From assembly GCF_023343835.1 (NCBI RefSeq), contig NC_064439.1, positions 40,479,508 through 40,543,507 on the forward strand: 64,000 nucleotides of DNA. Direction: 5' to 3'. The notes beneath the pieces were generated by a model that saw only the letters and a program-made list of their open reading frames with translations, made no database searches and was not told the origin of the DNA. The position numbers were made by a program, and so were the translations under genes. Each line of letters opens with the position of its first letter. Position 1 is the stretch's first letter. The DNA is from Lagopus muta. Taxonomy: Eukaryota > Chordata > Aves > Galliformes > Phasianidae. This document shows positions 44,151 to 55,715 of this stretch, one piece after another.

Positions 44151-44999
44151 AAAGATTTTCTGCTATACCTTTTTATACAAGGGACACTGAAATGTGGGTT
44201 TGTTGAAGTTCTCACGTGCTTTCCTGGTACTGGGATTTGTCTTCATCAGACACAATTTCTTATTTAACAGCCTTTTTTGGCAGAGACCATACTGAGTAAG
44301 GGAGTAAGCTGCTCATGGGACATTCATCATACAATTTTGTCCTGCCAGCAAACAGGACAAAATCAGAGGGGAATAATCTGTAAATCCCAATGTAAGCAAT
44401 GGCCTTTGTGTCAGAAGGACATCTTACACTCCATGCCCTCTTGAAACTGTTACGCAGCTGATATCTTATTATCTGAACTGTGCAAGACGTTTTATGGTTT
44501 TATGTATTTGGATCAGATGTGCAAGGCTGTGCTTAACCTTACCTGGGCTCACCCAAGCTGCACACGGGCTAGGCAACACAGCGACACCAGCTGCATTCAC
44601 TGAGATTTGAAGAGACAGCAGAGAGGAAGGAGTTTGTTTTCTCCGCGGTGTAAGCAGTTGTCATGTAAGCACTTCATGTCCCACACTTGGAAGGAAAAAG
44701 ACACATAAGATTTTAATTAAGTTTCAAAGGCAGCAGCCTTTTAGCAGTCATTATTAAAGCATCGCCCCGAAGCAAGCAGCAGCATGAAGATGTACTTCCC
44801 ACACCCAGGTAAGCGCTGTGCACCGCACAGGAGCAGATGGGAGTGTCATTTTCTACAGCTTTCTTCCAGCAGAAGGAAGGCTGCCTGCCAAGGGAAGCTG
44901 ACCACAGCAAACCTCTTTGTGCTCACAACGTTTTCCAAGCTCCCAGGTTAAAGACACGCCGCTTTGTTCACGTTAAGGACGGGTATGCAAGAGAAGTAC

Positions 45000-45260
45000 C
45001 TTTCTTCGCACTGTAACCGGAGAGATACGCGCACGTGAGCATTTATTTCAAAAGCAATCCGCAGCTGATGGAAAGCAATAAAAAAGAAAGCGACAGACAA
45101 ACCCCCAGCAGCCCGCGGACGCTGAGCACCGAGGCCGCCCCACCGCCCTCCCCTCAGAGGGCGGCCCTGGGCGGGAACCGCGGGAACCCGCCCCTCTGCG
45201 CGGCCGCCGCCCGGGCGCTAAACGAAAGACATGAGGTGCAAAATCCCGGTGCGTACAGCT
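45000..45260 (-). promoter_or_regulatory. CpG-island promoter and probable non-coding exon 1 of ENTPD3
   Basis: A GC/CpG-rich block (45105-45230) includes E2F-like GGCGGGAACC and a second CGGGAACCCG just downstream. On the minus strand a donor (GAAAG then gtactt) at 45000/44999 could splice to the first coding exon at 42821. The joined context would be AAAGGATGC with A at -3. A short upstream ATG at about 45040 (ATGCTCACGTGCGCG) would then open an out-of-frame upstream reading frame overlapping the start. Transcription start sites are not visible directly. Confidence 0.55.
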
Positions 45261-45365
45261 GAATGGAGGAGATGGGTGCAGCCGAGGCGCGCAGCAACCT
45301 GCTTGGTTGCTAGTTTTGCTGCATCCTGTGCCACATGGTACAGAAGTACAGAAGTACTGTCACTA

Positions 45366-45775
45366 AGATCATAAAATCACAGAGTCGTTAAGGTCTAAAA
45401 AGACCTCTGAGATCACCTAGTCCAAAAGCCAGCCCATCCCCTGAGCCTCCTCTTCTCCAGACTGAGCAATCCCAGTTCCCTCAGCTGCTCCAAGAAAGAC
45501 TTGTGTTCTGGACCCCTCCCAGCTTCGTTGGCCCAGCCCTGGGCCCAGCCCTCCAGCCAGCTTACCTGCTCAAGAGTACGTCTGTCCAAACCATAGGCTG
45601 CAGGAGAACACTATGGGAGACAGCATCAAAGGCTTTGCTGGTCTAAGTAAACAACATCAGCAGCGTTTCCTCATCCATCATGACCAGTGGGTCACCTGGT
45701 CATAGCAGGAGATGAGGTTGGTCAACAGGGACAGCCAGCGCCTGTCTGACCTGCATGGTGTGCTGTAGACAAGGA
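45366..45775 (-). repeat. CR1 LINE fragment with internal deletion
   Basis: It begins with an inverted tail (cataaaatcacagagtcg). The ORF2 tail then jumps to the reverse transcriptase region: near 45630 the minus strand encodes AKPLMLSPI-like wording corresponding to the CR1 'SKAFDTVSH' motif with a substitution, followed upstream by the conserved stretch around 45690. Non-contiguous pieces of the consensus are thus joined. Confidence 0.85.
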
Positions 45776-46127
45776 TCATGCTACAGCCTGCAGCACAGAT
45801 TGACAGGGAAAAGAGCTCTGGGGTCAGTGAAACACTTCAACCACCCAGCTGCTCTAGTTGGATTCGGGTTCACATGAAGTAAAAAAAAAAAAGCACTCAC
45901 TTGATATTTTTTTCTTGTAATGATGTTAATGAATCATTATCCTTGATTTTTGAATAAAGAAAGGAGAACAAGGAAACATCTGCCACTTTGTGACTCATCT
46001 GTAAGGTTCCTTCCATAGTCCACCCATTGTGGGGCCCCTGCTTTACTGCTAGAATGAGATGTCATTTCTTTCTTATGATGACAGCACATTATTAAAGTAG
46101 GGTTAATGATAACCTTAATGGATCAGT

Positions 46128-47298
46128 TCAGCTATTGCCAGTTAAAGACAAAGCCTCCCATTCCTCCTGATTGCCCGTCTGCTGTTTCTTTCCTTCAGTG
46201 TCATTTTCTGAGATTTCTTCTTCTTTCACCCACTGCTCTGCTGGGGCAGAATCTGTCTCAAGTGTCTCATTTAAAATGTCGGATGAGCTTACAGCCCCAC
46301 AGTCAAGCATATTATTTGCTACTCTCAGACATAAATATTTTGAAGTAAAAAAAACAAAGCACTGACATCAATCACTATTTCAGTTAGTTCTACTACCAAC
46401 TTTTAACTGTGTCTAAAGTGCAACGTTTGCAAAGAAAGCAAAGCCCTACTCTCAAAAGTATGCATATACTTCCATAAAAACAGAAAGGAGAGATTCTTTT
46501 CTGCACCATTTCCAAGAGCTGACCTACTGTACATACTGCTTTTCTTGCTAAAGCTATGATAGTGACGAAAGTGATATGGGCTGTAAAATCCCTCAGCTGC
46601 TTTTAAAATCCAGAATGCAGGTCTCCAGGCCTAGCATCTGTTGCATGGTGAGTAACCAGTTTCCTCACCAGTTCACAGAATCACAGAAGCATTAAGGTTG
46701 GACAAGACCACTAAGATTATCTAGCATGGCTGTCAACCCATCAACACCATACCACTAAACCACATCACTCAGTGTGACTTCTACCCTTTTCTTGCAAATC
46801 GACAGGGACAGTGATTTCACCACCTCCCTGACAGCTGTCCCTTTGCATTACTACTCCTAAGAAGAAATTTTTCCTAATATCCAACATGAACCTCCCCTTG
46901 GCACTACATAAAGCCATTATCTCTTGTCCTACTTGATCTTCTTTGTTTCCTAAGCCTACCTCTTCAGCTTTTCTTCAGTTCACTCCTCAGCCCTACCCTT
47001 TATTTTGTAGCTCCCTTACCTGATCCTTCATCCCTTCCTCACTCTCAAGACATAGATTAAACTTGCTGCCATTTTCCCAGCTTTCATCATGCTTATTGCA
47101 TGCACACTTTTCCATCATGATTTCCTTTGCTGTAATATCTTTTTTCTCCTCTTCAAGTATCCTCGTTTTAATGCATTTGGTGTAACTGACTGTATTGATT
47201 TGCTTTGCTTGGAGAGAATCTTTCTTAGGTGTCCATTTAAAAATGATGAACTGGACTGCTGGCTGCCCCACAGAAAAGTTTATTTCTTCTGGTGGCAT
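46128..47298 (-). other. exon-like open segments, unrecognised
   Basis: Two minus-strand segments. The first, 47298..47020, is open (starting MPPEEINF) and stops being used at an excellent donor: GATCAG then gtaagg at 47019. It is charged, ending EEGMKDQ. The second, 46310..46128, is acidic (TEGKKQQTGNQEEWEAL) and ends at a TGA. No phase-correct strong acceptor links the two; the best-placed acceptor before 46310 gives an immediate stop. A CR1 copy lies between them. They could be remnants of a gene, parts of a non-coding RNA, or chance frames. No family is recognised. Confidence 0.15.
46674..46945 (-). repeat. CR1 LINE fragment
   Basis: The inverted tail (cacagaatcacagaagcatt) is followed by aaggttggacaagaccac, then the ORF2 tail signature aagaagaaatttttcctaat. 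An older, diverged copy. Confidence 0.88.
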
Positions 47299-48624
47299 TG
47301 AGCACAAACATGTCAAGTAAAAATGCAGTGACTGATATTGGAAGATTCACAGATAAATACCAGTTGCTAAGATCAATAGCAAATCTCTAGAAACTAAAAT
47401 ACTGCAGACATGAATAATGTGCTCACGACAGATACATTCTGCAATGCATTTATCATATCACATCTACACAGGATACAGAGCAGGCACTGCTTCATTTCCC
47501 TGCACAGTGACAGCAGCAGAGGGGATTTGTATGATTATATATCTCAAGAGACAACAGAACTGTGTCCATTCCTTCTGTAATGCTCATACTGTATTTGATG
47601 CTGGAATATTAAGAGGCCTCAAAATATCCCCTGTTGAGAGAGAGATACAATGGAGAGAAATGCTATAAGATACTGGTGGCTGCAATTAATCTGTTTTTTT
47701 TGCATGGTACCTCGTCAGTTCACAGGACCAAGGTCCACCTTCCAATTCTTTGCATTCTTTGCAAGGTCCAAGAAACAAAGGAATTCTCTAATTCATCCTA
47801 AGCCATGGGTGTCCAACCTTTTGGTGCACCTACACCACATTCAGTGAGGAGTCCAACAGTGCACCTACCACCGCTGTTACTAAACCATGTTCCTCATCTT
47901 GTTGCCCATGCTACATCCATTGGTGTAGATGCATTTCAGCAGAGCCATTGGCCTCACCCCCAACCATAGCATCATTCCCTCAGGCTCATCTCCATCAAGC
48001 TTAATTTCATTCTCTTCTCCCTTCATACCTAGTTTAAAGCCTTTTCAATGAGCCCAGCCAGCAGAAGGGCATGATGCCCTTTAACTCAACTTCATCTGGT
48101 CTATCAATCTTCCCAGGACTTTTCATCAGCATTGTAAAGACCCTTCATTCATTAGCTTCCATGCCCAAAGACCAATTTACCCAAACTTTACTCATGATCA
48201 CCACTCTATTTCAAGAACAACTGTGAGAACTGGCACTGCAGGCAGAGCCATCTTAAGAATTTGGAACAATCTGGAGCAACAGAGGTCTGGATATTGATTC
48301 AACTATAGGAAACTAAAGAAAGATTCCCAGCCCCTTATATGCTTAACATTTTATTCAAAGTCAAAAAGCACTTTTTGTGATTGCTTAATATGAATGTTCT
48401 ACATATTGCAGCATACCTTGTTAGCTGGGTAATTTATGGAGCTAGGATTATAGAGTTACAAGTAAGGAAGTCAGAAACCATGTCTGAAATCTAGCTTTGA
48501 AGAATGTCAGATGTGATTCTCCTCCGAGTTTAAAGATGCAGTTCTTTTGTTTTAGCACGCAGTTACAAAACTCATTTTTCATTAGCTTTAAAAGCATCTG
48601 TGGTTTTCTATCAATAAGGATGAA

Positions 48625-48650
48625 AAAAACAAACAAACAAAAAAAAACCC
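48625..48650. repeat. A-rich (AAAC) simple repeat
   Basis: Short AAAC units flanked by A runs. Confidence 0.8.
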
Positions 48651-48690
48651 AGCAAGTCACAGCTACAGCGTGAGAAATTCAGCTTTGTAC

Positions 48691-48777
48691 CTTGTGCCTC
48701 TTGTCCAAAGAATCAAGAGCTGCTTTAATCACGTAAACCTCCCCAGGGACGCTCTTCATGATCACGTGCTTACGAGC
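48691..48777 (-). other. best isolated exon candidate of the 46-56 kb region, unrecognised
   Basis: A minus-strand segment of 87 nt (29 codons) between acceptor tttgtccag (48778 side) and donor AAG then gtacaa (48690). Only one frame is open; it reads ARKHVIMKSVPGEVY, then VIKAALDSLDKRHK. It is richer in G+C and CpG than its surroundings, which is typical of a real exon. Both boundaries are phase 0. I do not recognise the peptide. Confidence 0.25.
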
Positions 48778-50966
48778 CTGGACAAATTGTAGGCAACAGC
48801 AAACTGATCACATAATTGGGGCAGCAGATTGCTGGAAAAGCAGAAATGCACATCCTTTTGTCTATTTTGCCTAAGCCCTAGTTTCATAAAGCCAAACTAG
48901 CTGCTGCTGCAGAGGAATGTTGGACAGTCATGCTGAACTGCTGGAAAAAGAGGAACTCTCCCACCCTCTTTGTGCTCTGTGCTCTCTAGTTGAAAACTAC
49001 GCTCACAGAGATTTATAGGAAGTTTGTTTGAGATTTTTAGCGATGCTTGCAAGCACAGCTTGTGACTTGACATCTATGTTACATTGTCGTACAACTGGCC
49101 ACAGAAGGCTGATAAAGAAATACTGTACTTATACAAGAAATTCACTGTTGTACTCAAATCTTCAACCTCCTGTGAGCAGGGATACGTTCCAAAAACTACT
49201 CAGTGGGAATTAATCCTTTCAAAACTGCTGTTTAAAAACCCTGCTCAACATGGAGTATTTCTGTGAGGCTGACAGCTCTGAATCAGTAATGTTACATTTT
49301 TCTCAGTACAGAATTGCAGACAAAATGCTGCTTCAGGAGAATAGATACACCCCCATGTTTTGAAGAAGTACTAAGAAGTCCTTGTAGCAGCATTTCTATC
49401 ATCTTTTTGTATTCATCCAGGATGAAATTGGCTGAGAAATTCTAAAATTCCTAGATAAAATCTTTTCCATTGCAATTCCACAGTCAGATTATCACCTTGA
49501 GTATGAGATCTGTGCATGAAAAAAGCTATTACAGTACTTCCCATATCCACCTGCAATGTTGTTATTCACTGTTGCATTGCTTCACTAACCCTGATGTAAT
49601 ATAACAAGTTCTTTTTGTTGCTTTCTGTACACTGACATTAAACCACAAGTGAGCACTCATAGGCTCAGTAATGCAAATAAAGCCATTAAATTCAGTTGTG
49701 CAGAACAAAAAGTCCATGGGAGAAAAGAACCAGCATATGAAAAAGTGGAATGATCCCTGCAATACTGATTATAACAAACATTTCTACGTGCAGATTCACC
49801 ATTATGTGGTGCCTGCTTGAAAACAGCCTGCACTAAAAAGCTTCATCAGATGAATAAATATACGCATCACCATTTTTGATTTTGGTAGATTGAAAACTGC
49901 ATTCTTACCCAGTAGCAGGGAGATGACTTCTTGCTCACTGCATTACAAAGCTGGGCTGGGTGAAGGGCATGAGATGCATATTGATTGCTATATTCCTACA
50001 GTCTTCATCCTGTTTCGTTACCTTCGTTTACCTGTGCAGTCACAGGCACAGAAACATCTCTCCAGTTCATGACAGCAGTGGTAATTAACATGCTTGATGT
50101 GAAAAAGCACATTCAGTTTTGGTAGATCTGTAAATTTTCTTTGTATTCAGCCTTTCTTTTTCATTCTTGTGTGTGGTTCATCGTATGCAAGGCACGAACA
50201 CATGCTAAATGAAGCGGCAACAAGCTCCCAACTTTCTGACACCAGCTGTACAGATATGACCCATTGAGAACAAGCAGTGGCAGGACTGAGAGCAGGTGCA
50301 CATGCACAGCATATCCCCTACACCATTAAAGGGACTGTGTTATGGGTGGGTTGCATTTAAACACATAGGAGCTCCTGTGATACAGAGCCAACACGAGTTT
50401 GTCTGACGTTTTGCAAAATTGTGTATTTTTTCATATATCCACATACTCCATTTTGTGCTTTATGACCTTTGTTAAGGCATGTCACACACACTGTTCTAGC
50501 GTTGACTAGTTGGCGAGTTTATGATCACACCCAAGGCAAAAGCTCTGGTTTGTGTTGGGTAGGTTTGTGCCTTAGTCAGTGCTGAATGTAGTCATGAGTG
50601 ACAAAAGATAATATAAAATATGTGTGGCAGAGATACTGCCTGCAGCTTGAGACTGTTACGTCAGTCATAAGCAAGAGGCCATTGTTAGCCACAGTAGTTG
50701 TACAGGGACAGTAAAGCCAGACACTTTAAAGGCAGATGATATATGCACCACTCATGTCCAAGAGCACTCTCTCAGATAGAATACTGCAGTGCTTGCTTGT
50801 CCATATCAGCAGTATGATAAGACAAGATAAGAAGGGTGCTAATTCTGTACAAATGCTTTGAAAACTGGTGTCAGCCTTCCTGTCTCCCTAAGTCAGATCA
50901 GTGGTACCCTGCCCTGTCTTTCCTCCTCCAAAGGCAAACCCAACATGGTAGTCATTCTGCTCCTTC

Positions 50967-51149
50967 TTAACCATCTTGCCTTGCCACTAGCTGTGCTGTT
51001 TCAGTGATACAGTATTTCTCCTCTAATGGTTCAAGTGTAGAAATCCTCTCTCCAACATGTTTCCAGTTGCAGCGAATTCCTTCAATTAAACTCTGGACAA
51101 AATATCCTCTCTTTAAAAAAGTATATGTGTAGTGATCTTCTGTGTCCAT
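50967..51149 (-). other. 60-codon exon-like open frame, unrecognised
   Basis: The ATG is immediately preceded by a good acceptor (ttccatttgtttag). The peptide begins MDTEDHYTYTFLKRGYF and includes NWKHVGERISTLEPLEEKY, with balanced, globular-like composition, and ends at TAA. No strong donor lies before the stop (gttaag at 50969 is weak), so it may be a terminal exon, a decayed exon or chance. Confidence 0.2.
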
Positions 51150-53057
51150 CTAAACAAATGGAACAATAGCATGGTGAGAATTAATGGGTTTTTTTGTTGT
51201 ATCCTGGGGGTGTATGAAGAGATGAGTGTGCTTGCAGCTGAGATGGTCTAAGGACATGGGAGAACAAGGTTTTCATAGTGGTTGTACTGAACCTTGTAGA
51301 AAGATGGGATAGTTGGAGAAATTTGACAGCTTTTAGGGCAACCAGGCCTTCTTCTGACCTGAAATAGCACCATTAGACCTCAAAGCTAAAGAAAGATGCA
51401 GAATAGTTGCTTGGATTTTAGGTAGGCTGTTTCTGAAACCAAATTCTTTGGAGTAAAGCAGACATTAGAAGGGGGAAGACAATGACAGAATACTTATTTT
51501 GTAAGGGAAGGAAAGAGGTGGGAATTGAGAATATTTCTACTGAATGCTTGATTTTAAAAGTTCTTGGGCCTGATACTGAGCAGGTGACCAAAAGCTAGAG
51601 GTCCTAAGAATCACTGTTTCATTTCAGTCATGGGGTCCAGGTTAGTTTTCTACAAATTTTGGTAGCACTGGATAATTGACAGGGATAATGGCAGGGCCTC
51701 AACCCCTGCCAGCTGCTTATTGACAACGGACGTGGCACTTTCCTCATTTTCCTCCAGTCATGGTCTGTTCTTTGAGTTCTCTGAGGAAGGGATTACCTTA
51801 GAGGCAGTGCCAAGAATAGCAGAGCCCCTCATTTGGACAGGGTACAGGACAGAGCTGTGACAAAAGACACTAATCAGCATGAAATAGGACTCCATGGAGC
51901 TGCATGTGCGCCTAGCCCAGATGACCTGTCTGTGATCACAAAGGTTCTCCTCCCTGGGGTCACTTCACATCAGTGCAAACAATCATCACTCACATAAAAA
52001 CACATCTGATCTACGGTTTGCAAGCCATTTTATTTGCCAAAAACAAATTAGTTTCATATTATACCGTTTATGTAAAGCTTTTTTCATAACCTTCTATATG
52101 GAACATTTGAAATTTGGCCGGCTGCCAGACAGGCATTTTCATTTTGACTTCTACCCTCTGAGCAACATTAATAAGCCGTATTTCAGGAGCCTGCCTATGC
52201 ATACGCTGTCTTTCTGAGTTTGATTCTCCTTCATCACCTCAGTAATTCGACACTGCTTTCTCAGTACGAATACAAAAGAACTAAGAGATGGATCAGACAG
52301 AAGGTCAGTGTATCTTGTCCCTGAGCATCAACAGGAGCAGATGTCTATGAGAAGGCTCTTGGGAACCAGGATACTACATGTGGCCAATTCCTCTAAAATA
52401 CCCTCTGAGTTGCTGCCATCTCAGGCCTTAGAGACTTCTTGAGCCAGCTGTCATATCCGATCTAATAGTGCCTGATGGACATCACTGTCCCTGAATGTAT
52501 CTGATTGCTTTGTGAGCATGCGATATGCAGCAGGCAAGGTGCACCACAAGTTGTCTGCCTGTTTCTTAAAAGTTCAGTAGCAGCTCAGATGCTAAAATCA
52601 TCTTGGTTCTCAAAGTTCCACACTTACAAAGAGAAACCCTGTGCGAATAACAGGTCCTTTTTAATTCCACAAGAAAGTGCTTAATTCTTCTGTAAGATGA
52701 GGTGTATTTCTTCACTGTTACAACTGCAGTTGTTTTAGGGTGTATTTATGCTCACCTACTACTTAGGATTAGATTGTTTTAGAATAATGATGAAAAATGA
52801 AAACTTGAAATGCACTCGATAGTGTTTCAAATTCCTAGATCTAGATATGTAAGCCCAAATTGCAGTGGAAAAGCCTATGATTATAATAACCATAATAATT
52901 TGCAGGCAGCTAGCCTTTCATCTAGAAGATGAGGTAGGCAGAAGGGAGGTAAGAGTCCATTATGCTAACAATATAAAAGGCACTCAGACTCTGTAAGGTA
53001 TCATTTAAATTGCAGTTTACTAGAGCTAACACTATAAAAACAGAATGGTATGGATAA

Positions 53058-53243
53058 ACACAGAATTACAGAATATCTGGAGTTAGAAGGGACCAATAGT
53101 TACTATAGAGTCCAGCTTCTGATTCCACACAGCACCACCCAAAATCCAAACCCTATGTCTAAGTGTCATTATCCTTGAACTCTGTCAGCTTGAGGCTGTG
53201 ACCACTACCTTGGGCAGCCTGTTCCAGGACCTTCTCTGGTAAA
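53058..53243 (-). repeat. CR1 LINE 3'-end fragment
   Basis: Inverted copy beginning acacagaattacagaatatc and sharing the subfamily wording (cacccaaaatccaaacccta) with the copy at 13474. The 5' side ends at a second short CR1 tail. Confidence 0.88.
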
Positions 53244-53285
53244 GAATCACAGAATCATTGAATGGTTTTGGTTGGAACAGACCTT
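53243..53285 (-). repeat. very short CR1 tail abutting another CR1
   Basis: About 40 bp, aatcacagaatcattgaatg then gttttggttggaacagacct, directly joined to the previous copy in the same orientation. It is a truncated independent insertion or a remnant of rearrangement. Confidence 0.75.
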
Positions 53286-55414
53286 TTTCTTATATGAAAA
53301 AAACTCTATTCTATTCATCATTTCCACAGCCATACAGAAAGGGTGTATACAGAACTTTTGGCTGCACACGTAGTGAAAAGCATGGACATGCAGGTGACCA
53401 AATTGCTGGTAGCACGAGGGAGCTGCCTGCAGTCTCCTCCACTGAAATTAAGTGGGAATATTTATCCTGAGGTCAAGGGATTTGTTCAGCAGTAACACAG
53501 GACTGAATGCCAGGCTGTATGTGTGGCACAGCATAGGACAGACAACGGGGGACACCAGACATCATAACAGTGGAGCACGCAGAATTTGGGGTCTGTGTTG
53601 GTGCTGTGAACTGCGCTGCATGTTACAACTGCTATATCATGCTTTTAGTGGGCTCTCATTACATTGCTAAATCAAAGTACGGCCATGTAAGGCCAAATAT
53701 GTTGAGTAGGTAAATTTGGTACTAACATTAAATTCTCATTGCGTGGAACACCTGAGGTTACCTGTATTGGGTTCTGACAGCATCAGAGACAAAATCACAC
53801 TGCACATACCATAATCTTTCCTTTGGCTAAAAGGTCTTTCCATGGGGTGCTCAATGAAGAGCTTAATGGGAGAGCAGTGGATTGAAAAGCATTTTTGCTG
53901 GCTCCCCACACAAGCTGAATTTACCCGCTACGAAACTCTCCCCTTATCAGCTTATGAACATATATCACTTTCAGACCTTGGCAGAGACTTCTGACCCAGT
54001 CTTCAGTTTGAAATCTGATGTCTTTTTCAGAGCCTGGCTGTTGACTCTGGCCTAGGACCTAATCTGTGACCCAGGCTACCTTTGCAGGTCCTCTGTTCAC
54101 TTCTACACGTTTCTAGCAGACCTTTAATATGTGCAAAAAAGGTATAGTCTTGCAAGGCTTTTAGAGAATCAAACACATAAGAAAACCATGTGAACTAGAG
54201 GCTTTCATAGCCAGAATTTAAGACTAAAAAAAGAGTTAAAGACCAGCCTATATATTCTGAGAAACATAATGTTCAATTTTATGTTAGTTTATTTACATCT
54301 ATTTTACTGCACAGACTCTTCGAACAACCTGACCCTAAGAGGAAATTGCTTTAATTCATGCATAAAGTCATAAGAAAAATCCAGCAGAAGTAGCTTAGTG
54401 CTGTCTCATTCTAATTATAAGCAAATATAAGGAAAGTCCAAAATTCCAGCTGCTTTAACCTGGAAAGGGTCAAAAATTGCTACACCTGCTTTCATGTCTG
54501 CCCACAGGGGCTGTCCACACTCCTGCTACTTATTGCCAAAGGTATAGAGTGGAAATTAAGGAACCACTCAAATGAAAATTTCTCTGTTGAATTGCCAGAC
54601 TCCTTCGTGAGATATATTGAGACAAAGAAGCAGCTTGCAAAAATGAGGCCAGGGGCAGTTTTCTCTAGCTGACAGAGTAAGTAGGTTTATTGAAGAAACA
54701 AGTGGGAATAGAAGAAGTACAGCATGCCCAGGGCAAAGAAAAGTGTGTTTGTGCTCAGCACATCAGAGAGGTCATCAATGAATAGTTCTGCGTGAACGTC
54801 CGACCTCTGTGCTGCTGCCAAGGGCATGGAAACTTGGTAATATGAGAAGCAGCTTTCACTGGGCACCTACTATGTCTAAGATAAAAGCTATAGAAAATAC
54901 ACAATACACTGCACTCAGTTATTTCATCCACTTTCCCTCCTCCTCCACCATCTCATCCCATTTACCTGGAGACATCTCAATACACTTTCCAAACGGCAGT
55001 ATGTCAGAAGGGCAATTCCGTCTGATTCAGATACCCTTTACACTCACTCTAGAAAGAAACAGAAGATCCAGGCATGAAAGAAAAGAATATTTAAAAGAGC
55101 TTCTGCTACAGGCATTTGCAATTATCCCTTCATTGTTTGCCACAGCAAACTCCTAGAAACCGACAGCCAGCAAACAAACTGATCTATTGAAACTCTGATA
55201 AAAGAGAACATGAGATAGATTTATTCTTTTGAGGTCAAATTCTCTATTAGCCAACTCCACTGACTTTAATTGAATGACGGAGTCATAAATTTTACAAAAT
55301 TAAACTTCTCAGACAAAATCCTCTCTTGTTCTCTGCAGAATATTTTCGTATGTTGAAGCTAATGAATGATTTGGACTGGTGAAACAGTTCATACAATGAA
55401 TTCATATAATTATT

Positions 55415-55715
55415 TTTATTCAGTGACATTTAAGATTGCTTCAAGTCACATTCTTTCCTAAAGCTGCGAAGGAGATGTAAATGAAGAGTCTCATCACTCA
55501 TCACATAAATAATGCACTCGGACTCTCCTATTTTGGAAACGTGATTACTGACCAACATTTGCTCTCTGCAGAAACTTCTACAGACCTCCCCGCCTAAAAA
55601 TGTTCTGTTGGTAGAAGATGAACATTTGACACAAGGACAGAGATTTCTGATCAAAATATTCCTTCCAAAACAAACTTTCATTTGTTTCATTTCAGCACTG
55701 AATGATATCAAATCA
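55415..55715 (-). other. candidate terminal exon with polyadenylation signal, unrecognised
   Basis: On the minus strand a strong acceptor (ttcttgtttttgtgcag, ending at 55716) opens a frame of about 95 codons (DLISFSAEMKQMKVCFG and onward) ending at a stop at 55432..55430. An AATAAA at 55420..55415 follows only 10 nt later. The peptide is Cys-rich and unknown to me. It could be a non-coding RNA's last exon or chance. Confidence 0.15.

Larger units (their letters stand above)
51797..53826 (-). other. two phase-compatible exon-like segments, unrecognised
   Basis: On the minus strand 53826..53762 (acceptor ccttttag, donor ACAG then gtaacc) reads PKERLWYVQCDFVSD and ends in phase 2. Segment 51854..51797 (acceptor cttttgtcacag, donor CTAAG then gtaatc) has one open frame that needs exactly two preceding bases, giving SSVLYPVQMRGSAI when joined, and ends in phase 0, compatible with the segment at 51149. 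The agreement is notable, but I chose the frames to test it. No family recognised. Confidence 0.15.
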
